Source of the DNA: Streptomyces abikoensis
Lineage (GTDB): Bacteria; Actinomycetota; Actinomycetes; Streptomycetales; Streptomycetaceae
DNA length: 64,000 nt
Assembly (NCBI RefSeq): GCF_014648775.1
Contig: NZ_BMRT01000004.1
Span: 248,001 to 312,000 of the forward strand
Direction of reading: 5' to 3'
Below, one piece after another: positions 46,647 through 55,639 of this stretch. How positions within the stretch are numbered: position 1 is the stretch's first letter; every line of letters starts with the position of its first letter. The position numbers and the translations under genes were made by a program. The notes beneath the pieces are model-generated. The model saw only the letters and a list, made by a program, of their open reading frames with translations. It did no database searches and was not told the DNA's origin.

Positions 46647-47891
46647 GTGACTTCCTTCCCGGAGCTCGGCTCCTCCTCCATCCCCTGGACCAACGCCACC
46701 ACGGCCTGGCGCGCGCTGCTGGCGCTGGCCGTGGTGTTCGTGATGCTCGCGACCACCGGCTGGACGGCGGTCAGAAGCCACAAGGGCGCGGAGGATCCAC
46801 GGGCCGCCTCGCTCAAGGCCTGGCGGCACGGCTCCGTCAGCGGCCGCCCGCTGCCCTCCCCCGACGCGGAGCCGTCGGCGCTGTCCCGTTTCTTCACCAC
46901 GCTCACCGCGGGCCAGCGCGAGCGGCTCGCCGAGCGCTATCCGCTCGTCGTCGGCAACCTCGGCGGCGCCCCCACCGAGCTGCGCTACCGCGCCAACCGC
47001 ACCGCGCTCACCCAGGCCCGCGCGGTCGAGGAGAAACGCAGCCACGACGCCGGGCTGACCCCCGCCGGCCGCTACGAGGCCGCCCGCCGGATGCACCGCT
47101 TCGAGTCGCTGCTCGCCCCGGACCGGCAGATCCTCGCCTTCGACCCCGCCGGCGACGGCCGGGTCGCGGAGGTCTTCGGCGACCTCGACGCGGCCCGGCG
47201 GGTCTCCGTGGTGGTCCCGGGCGTCGACACCAATGTGCTCACGTTCGAGAAGACCCAGCGCGCCTACAGCGCCCCCGTCGGCATGGGCCGCTCCCTCTAC
47301 GCCGCCGAGCGGAAGGCGGGCCCCGCCACCAGGACGGCCGTCATCGCCTGGGCCGACTACACCTCGCCCGCCGGCGTCGGCATGGACGCCGCCACGGGCA
47401 AGCTCGCCGCCGAGGGCGCGCTGCGGCTGCGCCGGCTCGTCCGGTCGCTGCCCGGCGATTCGAAGGTCGCGCTGTTCTGCCACAGCTACGGCTCGGTGGT
47501 GTGCGGCGTCGCCGCCCGCGAGCTCCCCGCCCGGGTCACCGACGTGGCCGTGGCCGGCAGCCCCGGCATGCGCGCCCAGAGCGTCTCCGACCTGGCCACC
47601 ACCGCCCGGATATGGGCGATGCGCGACGCGGACGACTGGATCCAGGGCGTGCCCCACATGGAGGTCGGCGGCCTCGGCCACGGCGCCGACCCGGTCTCCG
47701 CGGGCTTCGGGGCGCGGGTGCTGTCCGCCGGCGACGCCCAGGGCCACACCGGCTACTTCGCGCCCGGCACCACCAGCCTCGCCAACTTCGCCGGGATCGG
47801 CGTCGGAGCCCCCGCCTCCGTCCGGTGCGCGAGGGACAGCGGTGACTGCGCGGACGGGCTGGGCCCGGAGGCCGTCGCCGCCGCGGCCTGA
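46647..47891 (+). CDS. Alpha/beta hydrolase, DUF1023 type
   Basis: 414 residues from GTG. An N-terminal membrane anchor covers 20-42 (ALLALAVVFVMLATTGWTAV). The catalytic domain spans 170-390: VVVPGVDTNVLTFEKTQ, AVIAWADYTSP, nucleophile elbow LFCHSYGSVVCG, VAVAGSPGMRA, and DDWIQGVPHMEVGGLGHG with candidate acid and His. It is a likely exported lipase or esterase with unknown substrate. Confidence 0.85.
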   Translation: MTSFPELGSSSIPWTNATTAWRALLALAVVFVMLATTGWTAVRSHKGAEDPRAASLKAWRHGSVSGRPLPSPDAEPSALSRFFTTLTAGQRERLAERYPLVVGNLGGAPTELRYRANRTALTQARAVEEKRSHDAGLTPAGRYEAARRMHRFESLLAPDRQILAFDPAGDGRVAEVFGDLDAARRVSVVVPGVDTNVLTFEKTQRAYSAPVGMGRSLYAAERKAGPATRTAVIAWADYTSPAGVGMDAATGKLAAEGALRLRRLVRSLPGDSKVALFCHSYGSVVCGVAARELPARVTDVAVAGSPGMRAQSVSDLATTARIWAMRDADDWIQGVPHMEVGGLGHGADPVSAGFGARVLSAGDAQGHTGYFAPGTTSLANFAGIGVGAPASVRCARDSGDCADGLGPEAVAAAA

Positions 47892-47956
47892 CCGGCTTGA
47901 CGCGCGTAGCGCCACGAGGGGGGACGGGCGGGCGGGCGCCGCTTACGATGAGCGGC

Positions 47957-48817
47957 ATGGGTGATGTGCTGGCCGGTTTCCACACCGTCTGGGAGTTCGA
48001 CACCGACTCCGTGCTCATCCGCTTCGAACGGGGGATCCGCACACCGAAGCTGCTCCAGGCGCTCGGCGAGCGACGCGTCCCCTTCGAGGCGCTCGCGGCC
48101 GTCGAAGCGGCCCCGGGGAGGCACGGGACGGTGGTGCTGCGCGCCGTGCCCAGACCCGGCGCCGATCCGCTGATCGAGGTGGCCGACGGTCAGCTCAAGG
48201 AGGGCAACGACCCCTACCGGCTGGTGCTCCCGGCCGAGCGCGAGCTGCTCGCCGAGTACTACGCCGAGCGGATACGCGACGCGCTCGGCCCCCGCGCCCA
48301 GGAGCCCGCCGAGCGCCACCTGGTGACCGCGCCCACGCCCCCGCTGACCTTCAAGGCCTACGACGGCAAGGCGTCCTTCGACGGCCGGGCCGTCTCCTTC
48401 CGCTGGTTCTGGACCGGCGCCTCCTCCGCCAAGTGGAAGGCCGGCGACCAGCACTTCCCCCTCGACGAGCTGACCGGCGTCGAATGGCGCTCCCCCGACG
48501 CCGCCGCCGGCCACCTCCGCCTGGTGCTGCGGGGCGCCGACGGCGACCGTCGCCCCGAGCCCGACCAGGACCCCGCGGCCGTGGCCTTCGGCATGGGCTA
48601 CGGGCTCGTCCACGAGTCCCTGCCGTTCGCGGCGGCCGTCCTCGCCGCCGTACGGGCCAAGGTGCCCGCCGCCCCCCTCCGGCACCGCGTGACCGCCCGG
48701 CCCGACCCCGGCGGCATCGCCGAGCGCATCCGGCACCTGGGCGAGCTCCACCAGGCGGGGCTGCTGACCGACATCGAGTTCAGCACGAAGAAGGCGCAGC
48801 TGCTGGCGGAACTGTAG
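47957..48817 (+). CDS. DUF4429 protein with C-terminal SHOCT motif
   Basis: 286 residues from ATG 47957 (ATG 47948 is possible). Two copies of a beta-rich unit occur: DVLAGFHTVWEFDTDSVLIR at 2-120 and FKAYDGKASFDGRAVSFRWF at 130-235. The SHOCT-like helix hairpin closes the protein (IRHLGELHQAGLLTDIEFST). This architecture is standard for Streptomyces DUF4429 proteins. Role unknown. Confidence 0.87.
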   Translation: MGDVLAGFHTVWEFDTDSVLIRFERGIRTPKLLQALGERRVPFEALAAVEAAPGRHGTVVLRAVPRPGADPLIEVADGQLKEGNDPYRLVLPAERELLAEYYAERIRDALGPRAQEPAERHLVTAPTPPLTFKAYDGKASFDGRAVSFRWFWTGASSAKWKAGDQHFPLDELTGVEWRSPDAAAGHLRLVLRGADGDRRPEPDQDPAAVAFGMGYGLVHESLPFAAAVLAAVRAKVPAAPLRHRVTARPDPGGIAERIRHLGELHQAGLLTDIEFSTKKAQLLAEL

Positions 48818-48918
48818 GGGCGGCCGGAGCACGTGGTACCACGGTATGACCCCGCCCCCGGGGTCGGCACCGTGGTGTGACGCCCGGCGGCAGACCCGCG
48901 AACTACGCTGGTCGGGCC

Positions 48919-50211
48919 ATGCCCACCACGCCCATGACCCCGCTCGCCCGGCTGCGTGACACCTTCACCCCCGCCGGGCCGCCCACCCCGCTCTTCGGCC
49001 ACTCCCCGCGCCGGTTCGTCCGGCGGCTGCCGTACGCCGTGGCGATCCTGTTCGTCGCCATCCTGCTGCCGGTCACGACCATGTTCCTCGGCGACGGCTA
49101 CCACCTGGACGCCGACTGGGCGTTGGTGCTCGCCCTCTTCCAGGTGCTGCCGCTGCTGTTCGCCGTGCGGCGGCCGCTGGTGGCCTGGGCGGTGGCCTTC
49201 ACCGCCCACACGGTCTGCGCCGCGGTCCTGCTGGGCATCGCACCGGGGCCGAACCCCCAGCCCTGGCCGTGGACGCCGATGGGCATCATCGGGATGCTGC
49301 TGCTCCTGCTCGCCGTCGGCCTGCGCGAGCGCAACCGCACCCTGATCGCGGTGTGGACGCTGACCGGCGCGGTCAGCGCGGCCTTCCAGTTCATCGCCCC
49401 GGGGCGCAGCAACGGCTCCTGGGTGGCGCTGTTCGTCCTCGGCGGGGTACTGCTCGTCATCGGCGGCCTGCTGCGCGAACGCGCCGTCACGCAGCGGGCG
49501 CTGGCCGAGCAGGAGACCATCAGCGAGGCCGAACGGTCCCGCCGCACCCTGCTGGAGGAGCGCGCCCGGATCGCCCGGGAGCTCCACGACGTGGTCGCCC
49601 ACCACATGTCCGTCATCACCGTGCAGGCGGACAGCGCCCCGTACCGCGTCGAGGGCCTCCCGGACGCGGCCCGCGAGGAGTTCGCCTCGATCGCCGCCAC
49701 GGCCCGGGAGTCGCTGACGGAGATGCGCCGGCTGCTGGGCGTGCTGCGCAACGAGGACACCGCCGGCGCCCCCGGCACGGCCGACCGGACACCGCAGCCG
49801 GGCGTCGAGCGGATTCCGCAGCTGATCGAGGCGACGGTACGGGCGGGGGTGCCGGTCGAGCTGTCGATGCCCGGACTCCCCGCACTGCCGCAGGCCGTGG
49901 ACCTGTCCGCCTACCGCATCACGCAGGAGGCCCTGGCCAACGTCGTCCGGCACGCCCCGGGCGCGGCCACCCGCGTCTCGCTCTCGCTGGAACCCGACGG
50001 GACGGGCCTCGTGGTCCTCGTCGTCAACGCGGCGCCGGAGCGGGACACTCCGCCGCTGGAGACCGGCGGGACGGGCCACGGTCTGGTGGGGATGCGGGAG
50101 CGGGTCCGCCTGGTGGGTGGCACCCTCGACACGGGCCCCCTCCCGGAGGGCGGCTTCCGGGTCGCGGCCCGGCTCCCGCTGCGCACAGAAGAGGAATCCT
50201 CCACCGCATGA
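48919..50211 (+). CDS. Sensor histidine kinase, NarL/HisKA_3 type
   Basis: 430 residues. Four to five membrane helices lie between 30 and 190. The dimerisation/phosphorylation domain has RIARELHDVVAHHMSVITV with the phospho-acceptor His. The ATPase domain has YRITQEALANVVRHAPG (N box) and TGHGLVGMRERVRLVGG (G box). The stop overlaps the response regulator start (ATGA). The signal sensed is unknown. ATG 48919 is used; GTG 48877 is possible. Confidence 0.93.
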   Translation: MPTTPMTPLARLRDTFTPAGPPTPLFGHSPRRFVRRLPYAVAILFVAILLPVTTMFLGDGYHLDADWALVLALFQVLPLLFAVRRPLVAWAVAFTAHTVCAAVLLGIAPGPNPQPWPWTPMGIIGMLLLLLAVGLRERNRTLIAVWTLTGAVSAAFQFIAPGRSNGSWVALFVLGGVLLVIGGLLRERAVTQRALAEQETISEAERSRRTLLEERARIARELHDVVAHHMSVITVQADSAPYRVEGLPDAAREEFASIAATARESLTEMRRLLGVLRNEDTAGAPGTADRTPQPGVERIPQLIEATVRAGVPVELSMPGLPALPQAVDLSAYRITQEALANVVRHAPGAATRVSLSLEPDGTGLVVLVVNAAPERDTPPLETGGTGHGLVGMRERVRLVGGTLDTGPLPEGGFRVAARLPLRTEEESSTA

Positions 50212-50885
50212 CCATCAAGGTGATCATCGTCGACGACCAGGCCATGGTGCGGGCGGGCTTCGCCGCGCTGTTGGCCGCCCAGTCCGACATCGACGTCGTC
50301 GGCGACGCGGCGGACGGCCGGCAGGGCGTGGCCCTGAGCCGTTCCGCCCACCCGGACGTGGTGCTGATGGACGTCCGGATGCCGGAGATGGACGGCCTGG
50401 AGGCGGCCCGGCAGATCCTCGACCCGCCGCGAGGGGTGGTCCACCGGCCCAAGGTGCTGATGCTGACGACGTTCGACGTCGACGACTACGTCTACGAGGC
50501 GCTGCGCGCGGGCGCCTCCGGCTTCCTCCTCAAGGACGCCCCGCCGGCCGATCTGATCTCGGCGGTGCGGGTGGTCGCGGCGGGCGAGGCCCTCCTGGCG
50601 CCCTCCGTGACCCGCCGGCTCATCGCGGACTTCGCCAAGCGCCCGGCCCCCCGCCGCCGTTCGGGCACGGCCCGCCCCGGCGGGCTGACGCCCCGGGAGA
50701 CGGAGGTGCTGGAGCTGATCGCCCGGGGCCTGTCCAACCAGGAGATCGCGGACCGGCTGGTCCTGGCCGAGCAGACGGTCAAGACGCACGTCGGACGGGT
50801 CCTGGGGAAGCTGAGCCTCCGGGACCGCGCGCAGGCGGTCATCTTCGCCTACGAGTCGGGCCTGGTGACCCCGGGCGAGAGCTGA
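50208..50885 (+). CDS. Response regulator, NarL/LuxR type
   Basis: 225 residues. Receiver domain with VDD at 8-10, phospho-acceptor Asp55 (VVLMDVRMPEMDG), MLTTFDVDDYV and Lys in GFLLKDAP. LuxR-type HTH at 165-220 (LTPRETEVLELIARGLSNQE, TVKTHVGRVLGKL). It is translationally coupled to the kinase gene. Its targets are not known; the gene pair is self-contained. Confidence 0.95.
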   Translation: MTIKVIIVDDQAMVRAGFAALLAAQSDIDVVGDAADGRQGVALSRSAHPDVVLMDVRMPEMDGLEAARQILDPPRGVVHRPKVLMLTTFDVDDYVYEALRAGASGFLLKDAPPADLISAVRVVAAGEALLAPSVTRRLIADFAKRPAPRRRSGTARPGGLTPRETEVLELIARGLSNQEIADRLVLAEQTVKTHVGRVLGKLSLRDRAQAVIFAYESGLVTPGES

Positions 50886-50956
50886 CCGTCCCCGGTACGG
50901 GTGGTCGCGCGGCCGAAGCGGGGACGGGGCGGGGCCGGCCGCGCGACGATGCCGGT

Positions 50957-51154
50957 ATGCGCTGCAATCGTTGCCACAACGCGATGTGGTGGGACGTGAC
51001 GCCGGGCCAGCGGCCGTCCTGGTACTGCTCGGTGTGTGTGCATCCTCCCGAGCGGAGGGTTAACGCGGCGGCGGTGCCGGCGCCGTGTCCTCGGGGGTGT
51101 CGGTCTCCGATTACGGAGCACCGGGGCGGTGAGCGGCGGTTCATCTGCCACTGA
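50957..51154 (+). CDS. Small zinc-ribbon-like protein
   Basis: 65 residues. It starts MRCNRCHNAMWWDVTPGQRP and has WYCSVCVHPPERR, then PCPRGCRSPITEH and ends with a Cys-His. Three paired-Cys motifs suggest zinc binding. It has coding-like composition and an ATG with weak ribosome-binding site. Function unknown. Confidence 0.55.
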   Translation: MRCNRCHNAMWWDVTPGQRPSWYCSVCVHPPERRVNAAAVPAPCPRGCRSPITEHRGGERRFICH

Positions 51155-51166
51155 GGGTTCTGTTCA

Positions 51167-51219
51167 CGGCTGCGGGCCGGTGGGGGCCGTTCGCGCAGTT
51201 CCCCGCGCCCCTTACGGGG
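51167..51219. repeat. Dispersed Streptomyces extragenic repeat
   Basis: The sequence runs CTGCGGGCCGGTGGGGGCCG, then TTCGCGCAGTTCCCCGCGCC, then CCTTACGGGG. On the minus strand this is the GGGGCGCGGGGAACTGCGCG element I recognise as common after genes in many Streptomyces genomes. It overlaps the last codons of the amidohydrolase gene, reading into it. It can fold and may act as a terminator. Confidence 0.65.
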
Positions 51220-51943
51220 CCACGGTGGTCAGGACCAGTTCCTCCGCGTTGTCCGGGCCCTCCGCCAGCACAGCCCCGTCCGGGCCCCACACCGCGCTCA
51301 GGCCGCACGCGTCGTAGGGGCCCGCCGGGCCTACGTGGTTGGCCAGCAGGACGTGGAGATCGTTGGTCCGGGCCAGGGGCGGGAAGATCTCCATCCGTTC
51401 GCGGGCGCCGCCGCCCCGGCCGTAGAGGGAGCTGGCCAGCAGTACGGCGCAGCCGTCGGCGGCGGCCCGGCGCGCGAGGTCGGGGAAGTGGGCGTCGAAG
51501 CAGATGGCGAGGCCGAACGTGACTCCGTCCAGCGTGAAGCGGCCGTCCTCCGTGCCCGCCGTGAAGCCCGCTGCGGCTTCCGTGTCCGTCACGTGCCGCT
51601 TGTCGTAGCGGGTGAGGAGCTCCCCGTCGGGGCCGTACACGAAGGTGCTGATCGTCGGCCCGGACGGGGCGCGGCCCGCGCAGTTCACCGCCGCCGCGAC
51701 GCCCGCCGTCCGGCACGCCGCGCGCAGCGGGTCCAGCCGGGGGTCGTCGGGGGCGAAGGTCAGCCGGTCCGGGTCGCCGGTGATGGCGTCGAGCTCGTAG
51801 CCGGTGACGGCGAGCTCGGGGAGGACGACGAGGGCCGCGCCCCGCTCGCCCGCCTCGGCGACCAGTCCGGCCATGCGGGACACGTTGGCGGCGACGTCGC
51901 ACGGCCGGGCGGTGAACTGCGCTGCTGCGATGATCATGCGCAC
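51212..51943 (-). CDS. Carbon-nitrogen hydrolase (nitrilase superfamily)
   Basis: 243 residues. The catalytic Glu-Lys-Cys triad is present: VLPELAVTGYE, LTRYDKRHV, and FGLAICFDAHFPD with the nucleophile Cys. It hydrolyses an amide or related C-N bond; the substrate is unknown. The 3' end is covered by a dispersed repeat. It starts 1 base from the pyroglutamyl-peptidase-like gene's stop, so the two minus-strand genes may be co-transcribed. Confidence 0.9.
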   Translation of the reverse strand: MRMIIAAAQFTARPCDVAANVSRMAGLVAEAGERGAALVVLPELAVTGYELDAITGDPDRLTFAPDDPRLDPLRAACRTAGVAAAVNCAGRAPSGPTISTFVYGPDGELLTRYDKRHVTDTEAAAGFTAGTEDGRFTLDGVTFGLAICFDAHFPDLARRAAADGCAVLLASSLYGRGGGARERMEIFPPLARTNDLHVLLANHVGPAGPYDACGLSAVWGPDGAVLAEGPDNAEELVLTTVAP

Positions 51944-51944
51944 A

Positions 51945-53246
51945 TCATGACCCGGCCGTCGCTCCCACGGCCACCGCCAGCACGGACCGGATCTGCGCGG
52001 TGATCGCCATCCGCTCGTGGACGAACGCGGGGTCGCTGACCCGCCCGGTCGAGGGATCCGTGTTGCCCTCGCCGAAGTTCAGCACCGGGGTGTGGAGATG
52101 GCCGCCCGGGACTTTCAGGCCCACGGCGTCGCGCAGCAGGGTCGCGCGGTAGGCGATCTCGTTGGAGAGGTAGTCGCCCCCGCCGCCCGCGCGGGCGGTC
52201 GAGCCCGGGGTCGGGCCGTCGGGCCGGGCGACGGGCTCCGTGCCGCCCGCCGGGATCTCGGTCACGGACGTGTTGTCGTGGACGGGGAACGGGCCGGTCG
52301 TCGCCGCCGTCATGGCCGCGTACGGCAGGGTCGTGGTCGTCCACTGCGGCTGCGGGGTCACGGTCGGCACGCCGGGCGGCACCGGCACGGTCTCCGTGCG
52401 CGAGAGCCGGGCGTTGTCCGGGTAGCCGCCGCGCCAGGCGCCGTTGGTGCGCTCGACGTCGAAGCGGCCGGGGCGGCCCTGGCTGATGGTGGTGAACAGG
52501 TCCACCCGCCGGGGGCCGGGCCGGAAGTACGGCAGCAGGGTCCGTTCGACCGTGCCGTCGGCGAAGTCCGCCCAGCGCACCGGGAAGACGGCCGCCTCCA
52601 CGCGCGCCGGGCCGGCCGGGGTGTCGATCACGGTGCCGTCCAGGGCCAGCGCGGCCGCGCCGGAGGGGTTGGAGCGGCGGATGTCGGAGTCCAGCTGGAA
52701 CGGGTCGAAGCCGGTGATCAGCACGCGCTTCACCGCGCCGCCCGCCGGGAGGTCGATCGAGTCCTGGCCGCGCGAGGACCGCTCGACGGCGGCCTCCAGG
52801 GCCGCGCGCCGCCGCTCCGGCAGCGGGAACGCCGGCCGCCACTCGCGCAGCGCCCGCGTCATGCCCAGCCGCGCCCAGTACAGCGGCCGGTCGTCGTCCC
52901 GGCTCAGCTCGCCGGCGTCCGGGCCGCGCCCCTGGGCCCGGTCCACGGCCCGCCGCCACAGCCGCCGGCCGTCGGCGGCCGCCAGGCGCTCGGCCTCGGC
53001 GGCGCCGCGCGTACGGGCGAGGGCGCGGGCGAAGCCGGGGGCGACGTCGTCGAAGCCGCTGCGGCGCAGGATCTCCTGCGGCACGGGCCCGGAGAGCCGC
53101 TGCTCCTCCACGGTGAGCGCGGGGGCGGCGGGCGCGGCCCCGGCGGCGGGGGCGGCGAGGGCGAGCGGGGAGCAGGCGAGCAGGACGGCGCCGAGGACGG
53201 CCAGCCGGCCCGGGCCGGGCGTCCGGGATATATCACGGGGTCTCAT
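51945..53246 (-). CDS. Secreted pyroglutamyl-peptidase-like protein with Cys-to-Ser change
   Basis: 433 residues from ATG 53246. Signal peptide at 11-40 (LAVLGAVLLACSPLALAAPA). A C15-type core occupies 170-430: VLITGFDPFQLDSD, FDVERTNGAWRGG with the likely catalytic Glu, GDYLSNEIAYRATLL, and GGHLHTP with His. In known C15 peptidases the third motif reads YLCN; here it is YLSN, so the nucleophile Cys is replaced by Ser. It may be inactive, use Ser, or act otherwise. The N-terminal 130 residues are a helical extra domain. Confidence 0.82.
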   Translation of the reverse strand: MRPRDISRTPGPGRLAVLGAVLLACSPLALAAPAAGAAPAAPALTVEEQRLSGPVPQEILRRSGFDDVAPGFARALARTRGAAEAERLAAADGRRLWRRAVDRAQGRGPDAGELSRDDDRPLYWARLGMTRALREWRPAFPLPERRRAALEAAVERSSRGQDSIDLPAGGAVKRVLITGFDPFQLDSDIRRSNPSGAAALALDGTVIDTPAGPARVEAAVFPVRWADFADGTVERTLLPYFRPGPRRVDLFTTISQGRPGRFDVERTNGAWRGGYPDNARLSRTETVPVPPGVPTVTPQPQWTTTTLPYAAMTAATTGPFPVHDNTSVTEIPAGGTEPVARPDGPTPGSTARAGGGGDYLSNEIAYRATLLRDAVGLKVPGGHLHTPVLNFGEGNTDPSTGRVSDPAFVHERMAITAQIRSVLAVAVGATAGS

Positions 53247-53336
53247 GGGACGGAAGGTAATCACCGTGACCGCATGGAGCGATAGAGGGCTGCCAACTCC
53301 CTTCGCGCAACAGTGGTTTCAGGCCACAATGGCGAG

Positions 53337-54140
53337 ATGGACCCAGTGCAGCTCCTCATGGACCCACTGATATCCGCCGGAAGAGCCTCCGCCGCCCCGC
53401 TGTTCGATCCGGGAGCGGGGCAAGGAACGCGCCAGTTAGCCGAGTTGGCCCTGGCGCTGCTGCTCTCCTCGCTCATCGGACTGGAGCGGGAGCTCCAGCA
53501 GAAGAGCGCGGGGCTGCGCACCCACACGCTGGTCGGCGTGGGCAGCGCGCTGTTCATGGAGGTCTCGATCCACGGCTTCGCCGCGGTGCCCGATCTGGGG
53601 ATGGGCCGGTTCGACGGCTCCCGGGTGGCCGCGCAGATCGTCTCGGGCATCGGCTTCATCGGCGGTGGGCTGATCTTCGTCCGCCGGGACGCCGTACGCG
53701 GCCTGACGACGGCCGCCACGATCTGGCTGACCTGCGCCGTCGGCATGGCCTGCGGCGGTGGGCTGCCCCTGCTGGGCGGCGTGGCGGCCGCCGTGCACTT
53801 CTTGGTGGTGCGCGGCTTCCCGGTGGTGACCCGCCGGCTGGCCACGACGCCCTCGCTGGAGCACGTCGAGCTGAGCATTTCCTACCGCACCCGCAAGGGG
53901 CTGCTGGGCCGGGTGCTGGAGCTGTGCACCCGCAGCGGCTTCAGGGTCACGGACGTCCAGGTCCACGCCCGGGCGGAGCCGGAGGAGGGCGCGGAACGGC
54001 CCAGGGGCAAGGTCAGGGAGGCGGGCGTGGTGCTGAGCCTGGAGGGCAAGGGATCGGCGCATCCGCTGATGGAGGAGCTCACCGACTGGGAGGGCATCCT
54101 CGACATCGATCTCCACGCCCATCGCGAGAGCACCGAGTGA
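53337..54140 (+). CDS. MgtC/SapB family membrane protein
   Basis: 267 residues. The MgtC domain covers 30-165 with four to five membrane helices: SLIGLERELQQKSAGLRTH, VSGIGFIGGGLIF, GLTTAATIWLTCAVGMACG. A cytoplasmic ACT-like tail follows (ELSISYRTRKGLLGRVLELC). The family is linked to magnesium homeostasis and P-type ATPase control. The gene is divergent from the pyroglutamyl-peptidase-like gene, with a 90-base shared promoter gap. Confidence 0.9.
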   Translation: MDPVQLLMDPLISAGRASAAPLFDPGAGQGTRQLAELALALLLSSLIGLERELQQKSAGLRTHTLVGVGSALFMEVSIHGFAAVPDLGMGRFDGSRVAAQIVSGIGFIGGGLIFVRRDAVRGLTTAATIWLTCAVGMACGGGLPLLGGVAAAVHFLVVRGFPVVTRRLATTPSLEHVELSISYRTRKGLLGRVLELCTRSGFRVTDVQVHARAEPEEGAERPRGKVREAGVVLSLEGKGSAHPLMEELTDWEGILDIDLHAHRESTE

Positions 54141-54400
54141 CGGGCGGGTGACCGGCGGGGCGATTCTCCCGGCACGTCCCCGAGCGGGTGAACTCGCTTA
54201 TGAGAAGCGCCCGTTCATCGGATAGCGTGCGGGGCGGAAGGCGGCACGGGCCGGTCGAGGCCACCCGTGCCCGTCTTCGGTCACGGCCCGGGCGCCATCG
54301 CGCGGGCGCGGACGGCACCGGGTGCCCGGGGCGAGGGTACGGGCCCCGGTGCCGGCGAGTTCCGCGCCGGGCGCGCCGGTGGCGGACCGGGCCGTGCGTG

Positions 54401-55306
54401 CTACACGGCGGGCGGCTCGGCGGCGGTGATGGTGCGGTAGGCGAGGGCCGCGAGTTCGCCCTGTCCCTGCTTGCTGGGGTGGAACCAGTCCCACTTGCTG
54501 AGCGCCTGGCCGGTGAAGCCGTAGCCGTGGACCGAGCCGTCGAAGCGACACAGCCCGTCGCGCTCGCAGACGCTCTTGAGCACGGTGTTGTACTCCAGGA
54601 CCCGCTGCTCGACCCGTACGCGCCGGGCCTCGGTCACCGCGTCGTCGGAGGCGGCGTCGGCCAGCATCGACGGGCAGACCGAGCCCAGCTTCCAGATCTC
54701 CGGGCCGATCAGGCTCTTGCGCCCCTCCGCCCACAGCCGCCGCAGGTCCGGCACCCCGGCCACGTACACCTGGGACTTGGGCAGGGCGGTGCGCAGCTCC
54801 CGCAGGGACTTCTCGAAGTCGGCGCGGAAGTCGTCCACGGTGGTCATGTCGTCCACGTTCTTGCGGCAGGCGTCGTTGGCGCCCACGAGCACGGTGACGA
54901 GCTGCGGCTTCTCGGCGACGGCCGCGCGCATCTGCTCCGGCAGGTCGGCCATCCGGGCGCCGGTGCGGGCGTGGTTCCAGCTGCTGGTGCCGGGCGAGGC
55001 CAGCAGCCGGCGGGCGAGGCTGTCGACGGAGGTGCCGGTGGCCCAGGACGCCTCGGGGCAGTCCTTGAGCATGGAACAGGCGTCGAAGCCACGGGTGATG
55101 GAGTCACCGAGGGAGGCGATGGAGGCGGGGCGGGGGTTCCAGGCCGGGCGGATGGGTGCGGGCTTGGCCGGGGCGGCGGCCGGCTGCTCGCCGCCGGCAC
55201 CGGCGGCCGGGCCGCTCTCGCAGCCCGAGGCCAGCAGGGTGGCGCAGACCGCCGCCACGGCCGCTTTGACGACCGCCCCTCGCCTCTTCCCCCGTGCGAC
55301 GTTCAT
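54401..55306 (-). CDS. SGNH-hydrolase lipoprotein
   Basis: 301 residues. Lipoprotein signal with lipobox LASGC (Cys at about 28) follows MNVARGKRRGAVV. SGNH blocks: SIASLGDSITRG (Ser), RTGARMADLPEQ (Gly), VTVLVGANDACRKNVDD (Asn), and KWDWFHPSKQGQ (Asp/His). It is a probable extracytoplasmic esterase or lipase. GGGGAACACGAGC precedes the ATG. A 332-base divergent gap separates it from DUF3145. Confidence 0.9.
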   Translation of the reverse strand: MNVARGKRRGAVVKAAVAAVCATLLASGCESGPAAGAGGEQPAAAPAKPAPIRPAWNPRPASIASLGDSITRGFDACSMLKDCPEASWATGTSVDSLARRLLASPGTSSWNHARTGARMADLPEQMRAAVAEKPQLVTVLVGANDACRKNVDDMTTVDDFRADFEKSLRELRTALPKSQVYVAGVPDLRRLWAEGRKSLIGPEIWKLGSVCPSMLADAASDDAVTEARRVRVEQRVLEYNTVLKSVCERDGLCRFDGSVHGYGFTGQALSKWDWFHPSKQGQGELAALAYRTITAAEPPAV

Positions 55307-55639
55307 GCTCGTGTTCCCCTCCGGCCGGGTGATATCTGTCCGGGACCGACGGTACGTCACGCCCGCGACACGCCCGCACGGTAGCTTTTCTTCCCGGGTG
55401 ATCGAGTCGGTCCGGCATCTTTCGCTCCGCCTTTCGGTCCACAGCGGCACCAAATCACAACACGTCACATCCTGTCCCTTTTCAGGAGAATTGCTCCCGA
55501 TGGTGTTTACTGTTGGTAACCTCGCGGGCTGGTGCGGGAGTGGCCATTGGGGCAGAATGTCTGCTGCTGTCCCGGGCGGGACCGGTTCGGCTGCGAGGCC
55601 GCTGGGGAAGGCCACCCTCGAACCGCACTGGAGGACCCG
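55307..55639. other. Divergent promoter region
   Basis: 333 bases without a gene. It contains a relatively AT-rich stretch with CAAATCACAACACGTCACAT and GTGTTTACTGTTGGTAACC, likely promoter elements for DUF3145 and, on the other strand, the SGNH gene. No clear operator is seen. Confidence 0.5.
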
